Assembly (NCBI GenBank): GCA_964555285.1
Contig: CAZKRM010000002.1
Coordinates: 62,001-126,000, forward strand
Direction of reading: 5' to 3'
DNA: 64,000 nt
Origin: JBBIQV01 sp964555285
GTDB lineage: Bacteria > Nitrospirota > Nitrospiria > Nitrospirales > Nitrospiraceae
The notes beneath the pieces were generated by a model that saw only the letters and a program-made list of their open reading frames with translations, did not search any database and was not told the origin of the DNA. Position numbers and translations under genes: made by a program. Shown here piece after piece: positions 1 through 8,048 of the stretch (position 1 is its first letter; each line of letters opens with the position of its first letter).

Positions 1-503
1 GCAGCTTACGCACCACAGGAAATCGATCTATGCCATTGACACGATGGACTCACTATCGGCAAATACGCGCTCAAAAGAAGAAAGCCCTGCACCTGCTCGC
101 GCTGAGTGGAGTCATTCGGCCAAGCGCCATCGCACTTCGCTACACCGCCCCTCTCTCCCATATCTCCGCAGAGCCTTTGCGTGAGGAGCGGACACCCATT
201 GCTGAGGACGCGTCTACACCTGCCATCTCTGCTCTTCCCGTACGCTCAACCGAGACAACTCACCTGGCGCATCATCTCTACTCGACAGCCTTCAGGTTTC
301 TCGCCAGATCCAGACGTCACATCCAAAGCCTTCAATGGGACACCAGGAACGCCGCATGACGTGGCCAAACTTTTACCCTGCAGGCTGAGACCTTTCACTT
401 GTGCCTCTTGCACCGGCTGAGGTAATATCAGCCCGCTCGTGAGCGACGTAACCGCGCTGACGACTCTGCCCGTCTGCGGACAGACCCCTATGCAACTGGT
501 CGT
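1..503. other. Stretch without a supported gene
   Basis: Short open frames exist here on both strands, but none has a convincing ribosome binding site, a recognisable domain or plausible composition. I see no RNA gene before the tRNA that starts at 504. The stretch may hold the end of an upstream transcription unit and the tRNA promoter. Confidence 0.5.
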
Positions 504-596
504 GGAGAGGTGGCCGAGTGGCCGAAGGCAACGGTTTGCTAAACCGTCGTAGGGAGAATATCCTTACCGAGGGTTCAAATCCCTCCCTCTCCGCCA
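504..596 (+). tRNA. tRNA-Ser (anticodon GCT)
   Basis: The acceptor arm GGAGAGG (504-510) pairs with CCTCTCC (586-592), followed by discriminator G and an encoded CCA (594-596). The anticodon loop TTGCTAA sits on an ACGGT/ACCGT stem and gives anticodon GCT, reading AGC/AGT serine codons. The long variable arm and GGGTTCAAATCCC T-arm are those of a class II serine tRNA. Length is 93 nt with CCA. Confidence 0.97.
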
Positions 597-649
597 GTGA
601 CAGATTCATACGGAATCACCCGTTCGCCACTTTCAAGAAAGGATGACTC

Positions 650-1330
650 ATGCGCATGTTCGCAGTATTTGCGGTAACCATTGCCCTGCTGGCCGGCCCA
701 TCGGCGTTTGCCGCATCGGGAGAGCCGACCAATGACGACCAAAAGACGCTGTACGCCCTCGGTCTGGCTATCAGCCAATCGCTTGGCACCTTCGCGCTGT
801 CCGAATCGGAACTGGATTTCGTCAAATCCGGCCTCACCGATGGCGCCTTGAAACGCACACCGAAAGCCGACCTCCAAACATTCGGCCCGAAAATTCAGCA
901 GCTCCAGCAAACTCGGGCAGCCGTGGTCGCGGACGCGGAAAAGAAAGCCGGCGCGGCCTATCTCACGAAAGCCGCAGCTGAAAAAGGCTCCACAAAGACG
1001 GAGTCCGGAATCGTCATCGCCACGATCAAGCCCGGAACCGGCGCCACTCCGAAACCGACCGATACCGTCAAGGTGCATTATCATGGCACACTGCTCGATG
1101 GCACCGTCTTCGACAGTTCCGTGAAGCGCGGCGAGCCGGCCACATTCCCCTTGAGCCAGGTGATCAAGTGCTGGACTGAAGGCGTGCAACTAATCAAGGT
1201 AGGCGGCAAGAGCCGTCTCGTCTGCCCGGCCAATCTGGCCTACGGAGATCGTGGATCACCACCCGCCATCAAGCCTGGTGCCACGCTCATTTTTGAAGTG
1301 GAACTGCTGGAAATCGTCGCCGCGAAATAA
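650..1330 (+). CDS. FKBP-type peptidyl-prolyl cis-trans isomerase, periplasmic (Mip/FkpA-like)
   Basis: The 226-residue protein starts with a clear signal peptide (about 1-22, ending at AFA-A), so it acts in the periplasm. Residues about 25-110 form the helical N-terminal dimerisation region typical of Mip/FkpA proteins. Residues about 115-224 form the FKBP domain, with recognisable VHYHGTLLDGTVFDSS and NLAYGDRG segments that line the active site. The expected role is catalysing X-Pro isomerisation and chaperoning exported proteins. An AGGA-type site lies just upstream of the ATG. It stands alone between two tRNA genes and is followed by a hairpin terminator. Fold and family are clear; the substrate is not known. 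Confidence 0.93.
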   Translation: MRMFAVFAVTIALLAGPSAFAASGEPTNDDQKTLYALGLAISQSLGTFALSESELDFVKSGLTDGALKRTPKADLQTFGPKIQQLQQTRAAVVADAEKKAGAAYLTKAAAEKGSTKTESGIVIATIKPGTGATPKPTDTVKVHYHGTLLDGTVFDSSVKRGEPATFPLSQVIKCWTEGVQLIKVGGKSRLVCPANLAYGDRGSPPAIKPGATLIFEVELLEIVAAK

Positions 1331-1346
1331 CGACTCAGACATTTAT

Positions 1347-1379
1347 GGGGCGGTGGCTTGCATCATGAGTCACCGCCCC
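1347..1379 (+). terminator. Hairpin terminator after the FKBP gene
   Basis: GGGGCGGTG (1347-1355) pairs perfectly with CACCGCCCC (1371-1379) across a 15-nt loop, 17 nt after the stop codon of the prolyl isomerase. There is no long T tract, so efficiency is uncertain. Confidence 0.65.
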
Positions 1380-1482
1380 GCTGTATTTGCGAAATGATCG
1401 CACGATACAGTCAATTGGCCTTGACCCAATCACGGCTTCTGCGGTATCGTCCACCACTTCCAGAAGTGAGCCTCCGTGTCGT

Positions 1483-1558
1483 GCCGAGGTAGCTCAGTTG
1501 GTAGAGCACAGCCCTGAAAAGGCTGGTGTCGACAGTTCGATTCTGTCCCTCGGCACCA
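1483..1558 (+). tRNA. tRNA-Phe (anticodon GAA)
   Basis: The acceptor GCCGAGG (1483-1489) pairs with CCTCGGC (1548-1554), followed by A and encoded CCA. The loop CTGAAAA on a CAGCC/GGCTG stem gives anticodon GAA. D and T arms are canonical and length is 76 nt. The accessory restriction block begins right behind its 3' end, as is common for islands that integrate at tRNA genes. Confidence 0.97.
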
Positions 1559-1937
1559 CATCCCCTTCAAAATATTACAGAAATCCAGCTTCATTCGGTC
1601 CCTTCAAAAAGTCACGATTTCAGCATTTTTCAGCCCGTTTCGCCCGATTGGTTGTCCAAGTAGTTGTCCAAGACTACGTGCTGTGAACCCGCTCTCTGGG
1701 CTCAGAGACGATCATTTTTCATGCTCTAAAAACCCCCGTTTCAAACCCCGATTCATTTTTTCAGCCCTCTCCCCTCCTCGTCGCTCCCCCTAATCACCAG
1801 CACAACATGCCGTAGCCCACAATCACCGTCTGAAATTCCATGAAGTGCTGCAACTTCCCTCCTCCGAAGGGGTCGAGCTAGAGATCGTTTTCAGGTACAC
1901 TGCCGTGGCCTGAAGGCTTGGATACCGAGGTGACTGC
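1559..1937. other. AT-rich flank between tRNA-Phe and hsdM, possible integration scar
   Basis: No full gene is visible. The stretch is less GC-rich than its surroundings and contains the direct repeat TTGTCCAAG at 1652-1660 and 1664-1672. On the minus strand a short open segment ends at 1630 with a tail reading VVLDNYLDNQSGETG. It might be the last residues of a lost integrase, but that is a guess. The hsdM ribosome binding site (GAGGTG) closes the region. Confidence 0.3.
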
Positions 1938-3545
1938 ATGCAGTGGATTGCTCCATCGGAAAAAGACACTGCGACGGACGCGCTGGAAAAGCGGCTCTGG
2001 GACGCTGCCGATCAACTGCGGGCCAATAGCGGTCTCAACGCCGCGCAATATTCCACTCCGGTCCTGGGTCTCATCTTCCTTCGATTCGCCGATGTCCGCT
2101 TTGCAAAGATTCGCGCTGGTTTAGAGAAGATGGCATCGTCGTCACGGCGCGGCTCCCGCGTGGACGAACCAGCCGCCTACCATGCTGAAGGGGTGCTCTA
2201 TCTCACGCCGAACGCCCGTTTCGAGAAGCTTCTGCATCTGCCGGAGGGAAGCAATGCCGGCAAGGCGATCAATGAAGCCATGCGCGACATTGAAAAGCAC
2301 AATCCTCAGCTTGCGGGGGTGTTGCCCAAGACCTACGAAATCTTTAATAGCACGTTGCTGAAAGAACTCCTCAAGCGCGTCTCCGAAATCCCTGCCACCA
2401 TCGACTACGATGCCTTTGGTCGCATCTACGAATACTTCCTCGGTGAATTCGCCAGGACGGAAGGGCAAAAGGGCGGTGAGTTCTATACGCCATCCGGCAT
2501 TGTGCGTCTCCTAGTCGAAGTATTGGAACCGTACCATGGCCGTATCCTGGATCCGGCCTGCGGCTCAGGCGGCATGTTCGTCCAGAGCGCCCGTTTTGTG
2601 GCCGAACACAAGAAGAACCCTTCGTCCGAACTCGCGATTCATGGACAGGAGAAAGTCGCGGCCACCGTCGCGCTCGCCCGCATGAACCTGGCCATGCACG
2701 GCCTCGAAGGGGATATCAAAGAAGCCATCACCTACTACGACGATCTGCACAACAGCACCGGCCGCTTCGACTTCGTCCTCGCCAATCCGCCGTTCAACGT
2801 GAACGCCGTCGATAAAGAACGGCTGGAAGCCGAGGTCGGCAAAGGCCGCCGCTATCCCTTCGGCCTCCCGCGCACAGACAACGCCAACTATCTCTGGATT
2901 CAGCTCTTCTACTCGACGCTGAGCGCAAATGGGCGGGCCGGATTCGTCATGGCCAACTCCGCCTCCGATGCCCGCTCCTCCGAGCAGGAGATCCGGAAGC
3001 AACTCATCGAAGCCCGTGCGGTGGATGTCATGGTCGCAGTCGGGCCGAACATGTTCTACACGGTCACACTCCCCTGCACCCTGTGGTTTCTCGACAAGGG
3101 AAAGCAGAAGACCCCTCGCACCGACAAAGTGCTTTTTCTGGATGCCCGCCATATCTACAGGCAAGTGGATCGAGCGCATCGTGACTGGACCGAAGGCCAA
3201 ATCGGCTTCTTGGCCAACGTGGTTCGTCTGTACCGAGGTGAGGAACCGGACTTTACCCTCGGCGGAGCAGAAGCGGAAGCCAAGCTCAAGGAAGTCTTCG
3301 GCAAGAAACTGAAGTTCGTCGACGTGCTGGGGCTCTGCAAAGCCGCTACGATTAAGGAGATCGAAGCGCAGGGTTGGAGCCTGAATCCCGGTCGCTATGT
3401 CGGCGTGGCACCAGGCGAGGACGTGAGTGATGAAGATTTCAAGGAACAACTAGAAACGCTGAACGAAGAACTTGAAGCACTAAATGCTCAGGCACGCGAG
3501 CTTGAACAGGCCATTGCCAGAAACGTGGCGGAGATTCTTGAATGA
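1938..3545 (+). CDS. hsdM: Type I restriction-modification system DNA methyltransferase subunit (HsdM)
   Basis: This 535-residue N6-adenine methylase modifies the host DNA recognised by HsdS and is the core of the type I complex. The helical HsdM N-terminal domain spans about 10-150. The SAM-binding motif I reads DPACGSGG at about 205-212, and the catalytic motif IV is NPPF at about 283-286, the form typical of type I adenine methylases. A C-terminal coiled-coil (about 495-535) is where HsdM normally contacts HsdS. The ATG at 1938 is preceded by GAGGTG at a good distance. It overlaps hsdS by 4 nt (ATGA), so the two are translationally coupled. All key residues are present. Confidence 0.96.
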   Translation: MQWIAPSEKDTATDALEKRLWDAADQLRANSGLNAAQYSTPVLGLIFLRFADVRFAKIRAGLEKMASSSRRGSRVDEPAAYHAEGVLYLTPNARFEKLLHLPEGSNAGKAINEAMRDIEKHNPQLAGVLPKTYEIFNSTLLKELLKRVSEIPATIDYDAFGRIYEYFLGEFARTEGQKGGEFYTPSGIVRLLVEVLEPYHGRILDPACGSGGMFVQSARFVAEHKKNPSSELAIHGQEKVAATVALARMNLAMHGLEGDIKEAITYYDDLHNSTGRFDFVLANPPFNVNAVDKERLEAEVGKGRRYPFGLPRTDNANYLWIQLFYSTLSANGRAGFVMANSASDARSSEQEIRKQLIEARAVDVMVAVGPNMFYTVTLPCTLWFLDKGKQKTPRTDKVLFLDARHIYRQVDRAHRDWTEGQIGFLANVVRLYRGEEPDFTLGGAEAEAKLKEVFGKKLKFVDVLGLCKAATIKEIEAQGWSLNPGRYVGVAPGEDVSDEDFKEQLETLNEELEALNAQARELEQAIARNVAEILE

Positions 3546-4831
3546 TTCCAAGCAAGAGGAGGTCGGGTTGGCAGTACTGGGAAATTGCTGATCTGCTTCG
3601 CGACGGCATGCTTGAAATTGGTGATGGCTATCGAGCGAAAAACTCTGAAATGGGCTCGTCGGGATTGCCTTTTGCCCGTGCTGGTAACGTGAACAATGGT
3701 TTCCACTTCGACGACGCTGACCTTCTGAAAGAAGAGAGCGTAAAGCTCGCAGGAGAAAAACATTCACGCCCCGGAGATATCACATTTACATCAAAGGGGA
3801 CTTTTGGAAGGTTCGCCTTTGTTCGTCAAGACACACGGCCGTTTGTATACTCACCTCAGCTTTGCTACTGGAGGGTGAAGCGAGAAGGATTGGTCGAGCG
3901 CAGGTTTCTTTACTACTGGATGCAAGGCGCTGACTGCATGACCCAGCTCAATGAGGTGAAGGGCCTCACTGATATGGCCGACTATGTGAGCCTGACAAAC
4001 CAGCGCAGGATGTGGTTTTCTGCGCCTTCGCTCCCAGTCCAACGCCGAATCGCTGGTATCCTATCGGCCTACGACGAGCTGATCGAGAACAACCAGCGGC
4101 GGATCAGGATTCTGGAGGAGATGGCCAGATCCCTCTACCGCGAATGGTTCGTTCATTTCCGCTTCCCCGGCCACGACAAAGTCAAAATGGTTCCCTCTCC
4201 CCTCGGTCCTATTCCCCAAGGATGGGAGGTGGTCCCGTTCACAGAAATTGCCGATGTTCTGAGCGGTGGCACCCCCAAAACAGATGTCAGCGAATACTGG
4301 AACGGGGACCTTCCGTTTTTCACACCTCGCGATGCACCTGCTTGCTTCTATGTTCAAGATACAGACAAGCATGTCACCGAACTCGGTCTTTCCAAGTGTG
4401 CCAGCGAGCTCTATGCTCCTGACACAGTCTTCATAACGGCTCGCGGCACTGTGGGCAAGGTCACACTTCCTTCGGTACCAATGGCGATGAACCAATCTTG
4501 CTACGCTCTACGTGGAAGAGCCGGAATACCTCAGCGCTTTCTTTTTCTAATGACGCTTCAACAAGTGGACTATCTCAAGACAAACACCGGCGGCGCCACG
4601 TTCGACACCATTGTTGTGGATACTTTCCATCGAATGCAGGTTGTCAAACCACGGCTTGAGGTCATCGCTCGCTTTGGCGGCCATACCGACGCGATGTTTG
4701 AAACCGTCAACATACTACAGCAGCAAACAACCAACCTCCGCCGCACCCGCGACCTGCTGCTCCCGCGGCTGCTATCGGGCGCTATTGATCTTTCAGATAC
4801 CGGCACACTCGTCAATCAGGAGATCGCATGA
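3542..4831 (+). CDS. hsdS: Type I restriction-modification system specificity subunit (HsdS)
   Basis: The 429-residue protein has the two-repeat layout of HsdS: a first target-recognition domain (about 1-150), a conserved helical spacer ending near 200 that contains IENNQRRIRILEEMARSLYREW, shown here only as a landmark at about 180-202, a second target-recognition domain (about 220-370) opening with GWEVVPFTEIADVLSGGTPK, and a closing helical repeat. Each recognition domain should read one half of a bipartite DNA site. It overlaps hsdM upstream and the DUF3800 gene downstream by 4 nt each. The target sequence cannot be inferred from the protein alone. Confidence 0.93.
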   Translation: MIPSKRRSGWQYWEIADLLRDGMLEIGDGYRAKNSEMGSSGLPFARAGNVNNGFHFDDADLLKEESVKLAGEKHSRPGDITFTSKGTFGRFAFVRQDTRPFVYSPQLCYWRVKREGLVERRFLYYWMQGADCMTQLNEVKGLTDMADYVSLTNQRRMWFSAPSLPVQRRIAGILSAYDELIENNQRRIRILEEMARSLYREWFVHFRFPGHDKVKMVPSPLGPIPQGWEVVPFTEIADVLSGGTPKTDVSEYWNGDLPFFTPRDAPACFYVQDTDKHVTELGLSKCASELYAPDTVFITARGTVGKVTLPSVPMAMNQSCYALRGRAGIPQRFLFLMTLQQVDYLKTNTGGATFDTIVVDTFHRMQVVKPRLEVIARFGGHTDAMFETVNILQQQTTNLRRTRDLLLPRLLSGAIDLSDTGTLVNQEIA

Positions 4832-5535
4832 GCGAAACCTACAACATCTATTGCGACGAATCCTGTCATCTGGAGCATGACCGGCAGTTGGCTATGGTGT
4901 TGGGTGCGGTATGGTGTCCCGAGTCGCAACGGGCATCGGTGGCCAGGGCCATCCGTGCGCTGAAAGTCCGGTATGGGCTTGCTCCTGAATTTGAAATCAA
5001 GTGGACGAAGGTCTCTCCCGCCAAGCTGGACTTTTATTTGGCCCTTATTGACCTCTTCTTCTCCGATCCTCGGCTGCATTTCAGAGGAATTGTGATTCCG
5101 GATAAATCCAAGCTCAATCATTCGGCGTTTGATCAATCGCACGACGATTTCTACTACAAGATGTACTTCCAGTTACTGAAGGTCATTTTTGAGTCGGACA
5201 ACCGCTATCGCATCTACCTCGACATCAAAGACACGCGCAGCCAGCAAAAGGTCATCAAACTGCATGACTATTTAGCGAATGCCCCGTACGACTTCAATAA
5301 AGAAATGGTGGCGCGGATTCAACAAGTGCATTCGTGTGAGATCGAACAGTTACAGCTGGCAGACGTGTTGATCGGCGCTCTTGGATATTTACATCGTAAC
5401 CTTCAAACAAGCCCAGCCAAGCAGGCGGTGATCGAGCGGATCAAAGCACGATCCGGTTTTACGCTGCGACGCAGTACGCTGCCGTCCGAAAAGAAGTTCA
5501 ACGTGTTTGTCTGGGCGCCGCAGGCTGTGGAATGA
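4828..5535 (+). CDS. DUF3800 domain protein, RM-associated
   Basis: This 235-residue protein matches the DUF3800 family: it opens with the acidic YNIYCDES motif (about residues 5-12), followed by a hydrophobic strand and a later YLDIKDTRSQQK segment with the second acidic cluster. The family has an RNase H-like look and is often found beside restriction, toxin-antitoxin and other defence genes; a nuclease role is suspected rather than shown. The ATG overlaps the hsdS stop by 4 nt and the next gene overlaps this one by 4 nt. It is therefore a fixed member of the hsdM-hsdS transcription unit and is unlikely to have landed there independently. Confidence 0.8.
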   Translation: MSETYNIYCDESCHLEHDRQLAMVLGAVWCPESQRASVARAIRALKVRYGLAPEFEIKWTKVSPAKLDFYLALIDLFFSDPRLHFRGIVIPDKSKLNHSAFDQSHDDFYYKMYFQLLKVIFESDNRYRIYLDIKDTRSQQKVIKLHDYLANAPYDFNKEMVARIQQVHSCEIEQLQLADVLIGALGYLHRNLQTSPAKQAVIERIKARSGFTLRRSTLPSEKKFNVFVWAPQAVE

Positions 5536-6002
5536 GTCTGCCGAAGCTGCTTCCTTTCCACGGTGATTGGGCTCGTTACGAGGAGGAGCTCTATTCGCTG
5601 TACCTGGAAACGGTTATCCAAGCGGGGCTGACGTTTCGGAGCCTGCCCGTCAAGGCGAAGTATGCGCCGCCGACAAAGAACAAGGGCTTTACTTTTTGGC
5701 ACCTGATTTCAGAAGGAGAGCGAGAAGGGGATCGCATTCCAGATTTCAGACGTTGTGAACGGATTCGCTGGGTGGCCTGGCTCATTCAAAACGCGACGAG
5801 CCATAGCGACCTAAGTTGGTGGGAAAACAAGCGCGGCAGCAATATTCATATTGTAATCTGGCATGAGCGCGAAGAGTTTGCCGTCGTCTTGGCAAAGCGG
5901 ACCGGATACTTCCTCTTAAAAACCGCGTATTGGGTGAAGACGTATCGGCGGAAGGATTTTGAACGGGAACGAGCGGAATATTGGCAGTCTCAAAAAAGCT
6001 AG
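5532..6002 (+). CDS. Unrecognised 156-residue protein, possible RelE/barnase-like nuclease
   Basis: I do not recognise this family with certainty. The protein is soluble, basic and rich in aromatic residues. The C-terminal half has a run of short strands (NIHIVIWHEREEFAVVLAKR, then YFLLKTAYWVKTYRRK) resembling the small BECR-type toxin fold, in which basic and aromatic residues cut RNA; that is inference from pattern only. It overlaps the DUF3800 gene by 4 nt, so the two are probably made together and may form one functional unit. A strong hairpin terminator starts at its stop codon, so it is the last gene of the hsdM operon. Confidence 0.6.
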   Translation: MSLPKLLPFHGDWARYEEELYSLYLETVIQAGLTFRSLPVKAKYAPPTKNKGFTFWHLISEGEREGDRIPDFRRCERIRWVAWLIQNATSHSDLSWWENKRGSNIHIVIWHEREEFAVVLAKRTGYFLLKTAYWVKTYRRKDFERERAEYWQSQKS

Positions 6003-6031
6003 GGCCGCCTGGCATTGCTGCCAAGCGGCCC
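6002..6031 (+). terminator. Strong hairpin terminator closing the hsdM-hsdS operon
   Basis: GGGCCGC (6002-6008) plus TGGCA (6010-6014) pair with TGCCA (6019-6023) plus GCGGCCC (6025-6031) around a TTGC loop, with one C-A mismatch in the stem. A CTCTTTCT pyrimidine tract follows. It separates hsdM/hsdS from the intact hsdR more than 2 kb downstream. Confidence 0.85.
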
Positions 6032-6118
6032 CGTATGCTCTTTCTACACATGGTAGATGAGTCGCACATAGTATCGGGCAGCTTGATAGCAAATACAAGC
6101 CCCTTCTGATTTGACGCA

Positions 6119-6340
6119 ATGTCGCATAGTTATAACGAAGACTCCCTCGTCGAACAACCAGCCATCCAGCTCTTCACTGAGATGGGCTGGCAGACGGTGT
6201 CGGCTCTGGAGGATATCTTTGGTGTTGGCGGCACACTTGGGCGGGAAACCAAAGGCGAGGCGGTGTTGGTTATTCGTCTTCGTGCCGCACTGGAGTGGTT
6301 GCTGTTGCTGACATTTGAGCGAAACCTGTCCGCCGACTAA
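6119..6340 (+). pseudogene. Truncated hsdR 5' remnant
   Basis: The open frame encodes 73 residues, of which roughly the first 58 align with the N-terminus of the intact HsdR at 8049 (EDSLVEQPAIQLF against EDQLIEQPAIALF; LGRETKGEAVL is identical in both). The match then breaks off into an unrelated WLLLLTFERNLSAD tail and stops. The DNA of the two copies is similar but clearly diverged, so this is not a fresh duplication. It is better read as the stump of an older or different hsdR allele, cut off where the HipA/HIRAN pair begins 5 nt later. It contains none of the nuclease or helicase motifs. Confidence 0.8.
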
Positions 6341-6345
6341 ATCTT

Positions 6346-7275
6346 ATGCCACCAGTTGATGTCTACCCCATCATTCCTCTTCGCAAAGAGGATGTGTTGG
6401 CCCCGGAAGAGATGGGCAGCAAGCGTAAGGGATGGGTGCAAGTTGCGGGTGATTCCGAACGCTGGCTCTTCAAGTATGCCCGGCTCAGTAATGGCCAAGT
6501 CACTGGTGAACACTGGGCTGAAAAGGTGGCCGCCGAAGTCGCTGACTTGCTCCATATTCCCCATGCCCGAGTGGAACTTGCCACTCTTGAGGGATCTCCA
6601 GGCTGCATCAGCCGACGGTTTCCCGAACTCGCGAGGCCAGGCGCAGAACTGATTCACGGGAATGACTTACTGGCTGGCGCCGGGTTTGGGTACGACCGTA
6701 CCAAGCAGTTTCGTCAGAGCGACCACACAATCGAAAACATTTTGGCTGCAATTTCGCATGTGTTCTCCGATCCGGAGGAACAGGCCGCGGCCTTTCGTCA
6801 AATGGCCGGGTATCTCGTGCTCGATGCCATTATATTGAATACGGACCGGCACCATGAGAACTGGGCGCTCATTCGCGTGATGCATCAGGACGGAAGGGTG
6901 TCTCACGAAATGGCGCCCACGTTTGATCAGGCCTCTTCCCTTGGCCGGAATGAGCCCCCGGACAAATTGGCGGCTTGGATGGCTGAACCAGGGCGGCCCG
7001 AGTGGTACGCGGGCAGAAGCCGCTGTCAGGGAGGAATTTATCTTCGATCCGACGATGCCCACGGGGCCAATCCTCTCAAGCTCCTGGAGCTCGTTGCGCG
7101 CAAATGGCCCGAGTATTTTGTGCCGTGGTTGCCCAATGTGGAAAATGTTCATGAAGAGGCCCTTTGTGATACAGTTGGGCGAGTGCCATCTGAGACGCTG
7201 GTGCAGGTCCAGCGCGACTTTGCGAAGGCCTTGTTGCGAGTGACGTACCGACGGGTCAAAGAGATTCTGTTATGA
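6346..7275 (+). CDS. HipA-like serine/threonine kinase
   Basis: This 309-residue protein has the HipA C-terminal kinase core. WLFKYAR (about 40-46) provides the ATP-binding lysine, the catalytic loop reads NTDRHHENW (about 165-173) with the expected Asp and Asn, and the metal-binding FDQ follows at about 193-195. It lacks the separate N-terminal HipA subdomain and has no HipB-like antitoxin beside it; instead it overlaps a HIRAN-type gene by 4 nt. HipA kinases stop growth by phosphorylating tRNA synthetases, and related kinases act in defence modules. The gene lies between an hsdR stump and the intact hsdR. Kinase activity is likely; target and partner are unknown. Confidence 0.85.
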   Translation: MPPVDVYPIIPLRKEDVLAPEEMGSKRKGWVQVAGDSERWLFKYARLSNGQVTGEHWAEKVAAEVADLLHIPHARVELATLEGSPGCISRRFPELARPGAELIHGNDLLAGAGFGYDRTKQFRQSDHTIENILAAISHVFSDPEEQAAAFRQMAGYLVLDAIILNTDRHHENWALIRVMHQDGRVSHEMAPTFDQASSLGRNEPPDKLAAWMAEPGRPEWYAGRSRCQGGIYLRSDDAHGANPLKLLELVARKWPEYFVPWLPNVENVHEEALCDTVGRVPSETLVQVQRDFAKALLRVTYRRVKEILL

Positions 7276-8042
7276 AAACCTTATTCCTGGCCTGGCAAGA
7301 TAAACGACTTCGTGGCGATCATGTGGACGGCACCCGAGCCTGGTTTCCAATCGGCCGTTTAGATGCTGAACCGGAAGATTCTCATTACCGGTTTGCCTAT
7401 ACCCGTGGAGTATTGCAGGCTAAGGACAAGGCAGGATTCCAACCCCTGGACGCCTTCCCGAAATTTGACACCTTGTACGAATCATCAGAGCTGTTCCCGC
7501 TCTTTCAGAATCGGCTCATCAGTACGAAACGTGAAGATTATGCCGAGTATCTCCAGCGACTCAATTTGTCTCCGGAGCGCGCAGACCCGTTCGAGATTTT
7601 GGCGATCAGCGGGGGCGGGCGACAGACGGACAATCTAGAAGTGTTCCCTAAAATTCAGGCCCGTCGCGATGGCAGCTTTTCCTGTCGATTCTTTTTACAC
7701 GGCTGGCGTCATGTGAACGCCCCATCCCAAGATCGATTGAATGTGCTCCGGCCCGGGGAGCCGCTACAAGTGGCGGTAGAGTTGAATAATCCCGCAACCG
7801 GCGTGGCAGTCCAGCTTGAGACCGCAAACGATTATTTCATGGTGGGCTGGGCGCCTCGGTACCTTATTCATGACGTGTTACAGGCCATTGCAGGTGGACC
7901 GAGTAACATGACCGCGCGGGTCGTCCAGCTCAATCCACCTCCGGCTCCTCACAATCAACGTGTTCTCGTCGAGCTCGAAGGCCGCCTCATGGCTGGCTAT
8001 GAACCGATGAGCAGCGATGAGTTTCTCCCACTGCGTTCCTAG
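7272..8042 (+). CDS. HIRAN-domain partner of the HipA-like kinase
   Basis: The 256-residue protein opens with a short beta-rich region (WFPIGRLD, then YRFAYTRGVL). A helical part with FPLFQNRLIS follows, and a C-terminal region (about 135-250) has the strand pattern of a HIRAN domain, including FFLHGWRH and MVGWAPRYL. HIRAN domains bind DNA ends or single-stranded 3' ends in helicases, and proteins of this layout are commonly encoded next to HipA-like kinases. The 4-nt overlap with the kinase gene argues that they form a pair, perhaps a DNA sensor plus an effector. It ends 6 nt before the intact hsdR start. Domain call moderate, pairing strong, function inferred. Confidence 0.72.
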   Translation: MKTLFLAWQDKRLRGDHVDGTRAWFPIGRLDAEPEDSHYRFAYTRGVLQAKDKAGFQPLDAFPKFDTLYESSELFPLFQNRLISTKREDYAEYLQRLNLSPERADPFEILAISGGGRQTDNLEVFPKIQARRDGSFSCRFFLHGWRHVNAPSQDRLNVLRPGEPLQVAVELNNPATGVAVQLETANDYFMVGWAPRYLIHDVLQAIAGGPSNMTARVVQLNPPPAPHNQRVLVELEGRLMAGYEPMSSDEFLPLRS

Positions 8043-8048
8043 TGGCGC

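Noticed and set aside
30..420. Two overlapping plus-strand frames at the window start
   Set aside because: No ribosome binding site, domain or plausible composition; both are Arg/Ser/Pro-rich, as random GC-rich frames tend to be.
373..609. Minus-strand open frame of 78 codons ending near the tRNA-Ser
   Set aside because: It is the antisense of the tRNA gene. The AEREGFEPS wording is a well-known artefact of reading tRNA-Ser backwards.
1387..1686. Plus-strand open frame of 99 codons
   Set aside because: It runs straight through tRNA-Phe, and its central part is the tRNA sequence translated.
2565..3449. Minus-strand frame of 294 codons opposite hsdM
   Set aside because: It lies entirely antisense to a gene with full family motifs, and the protein resembles nothing known.
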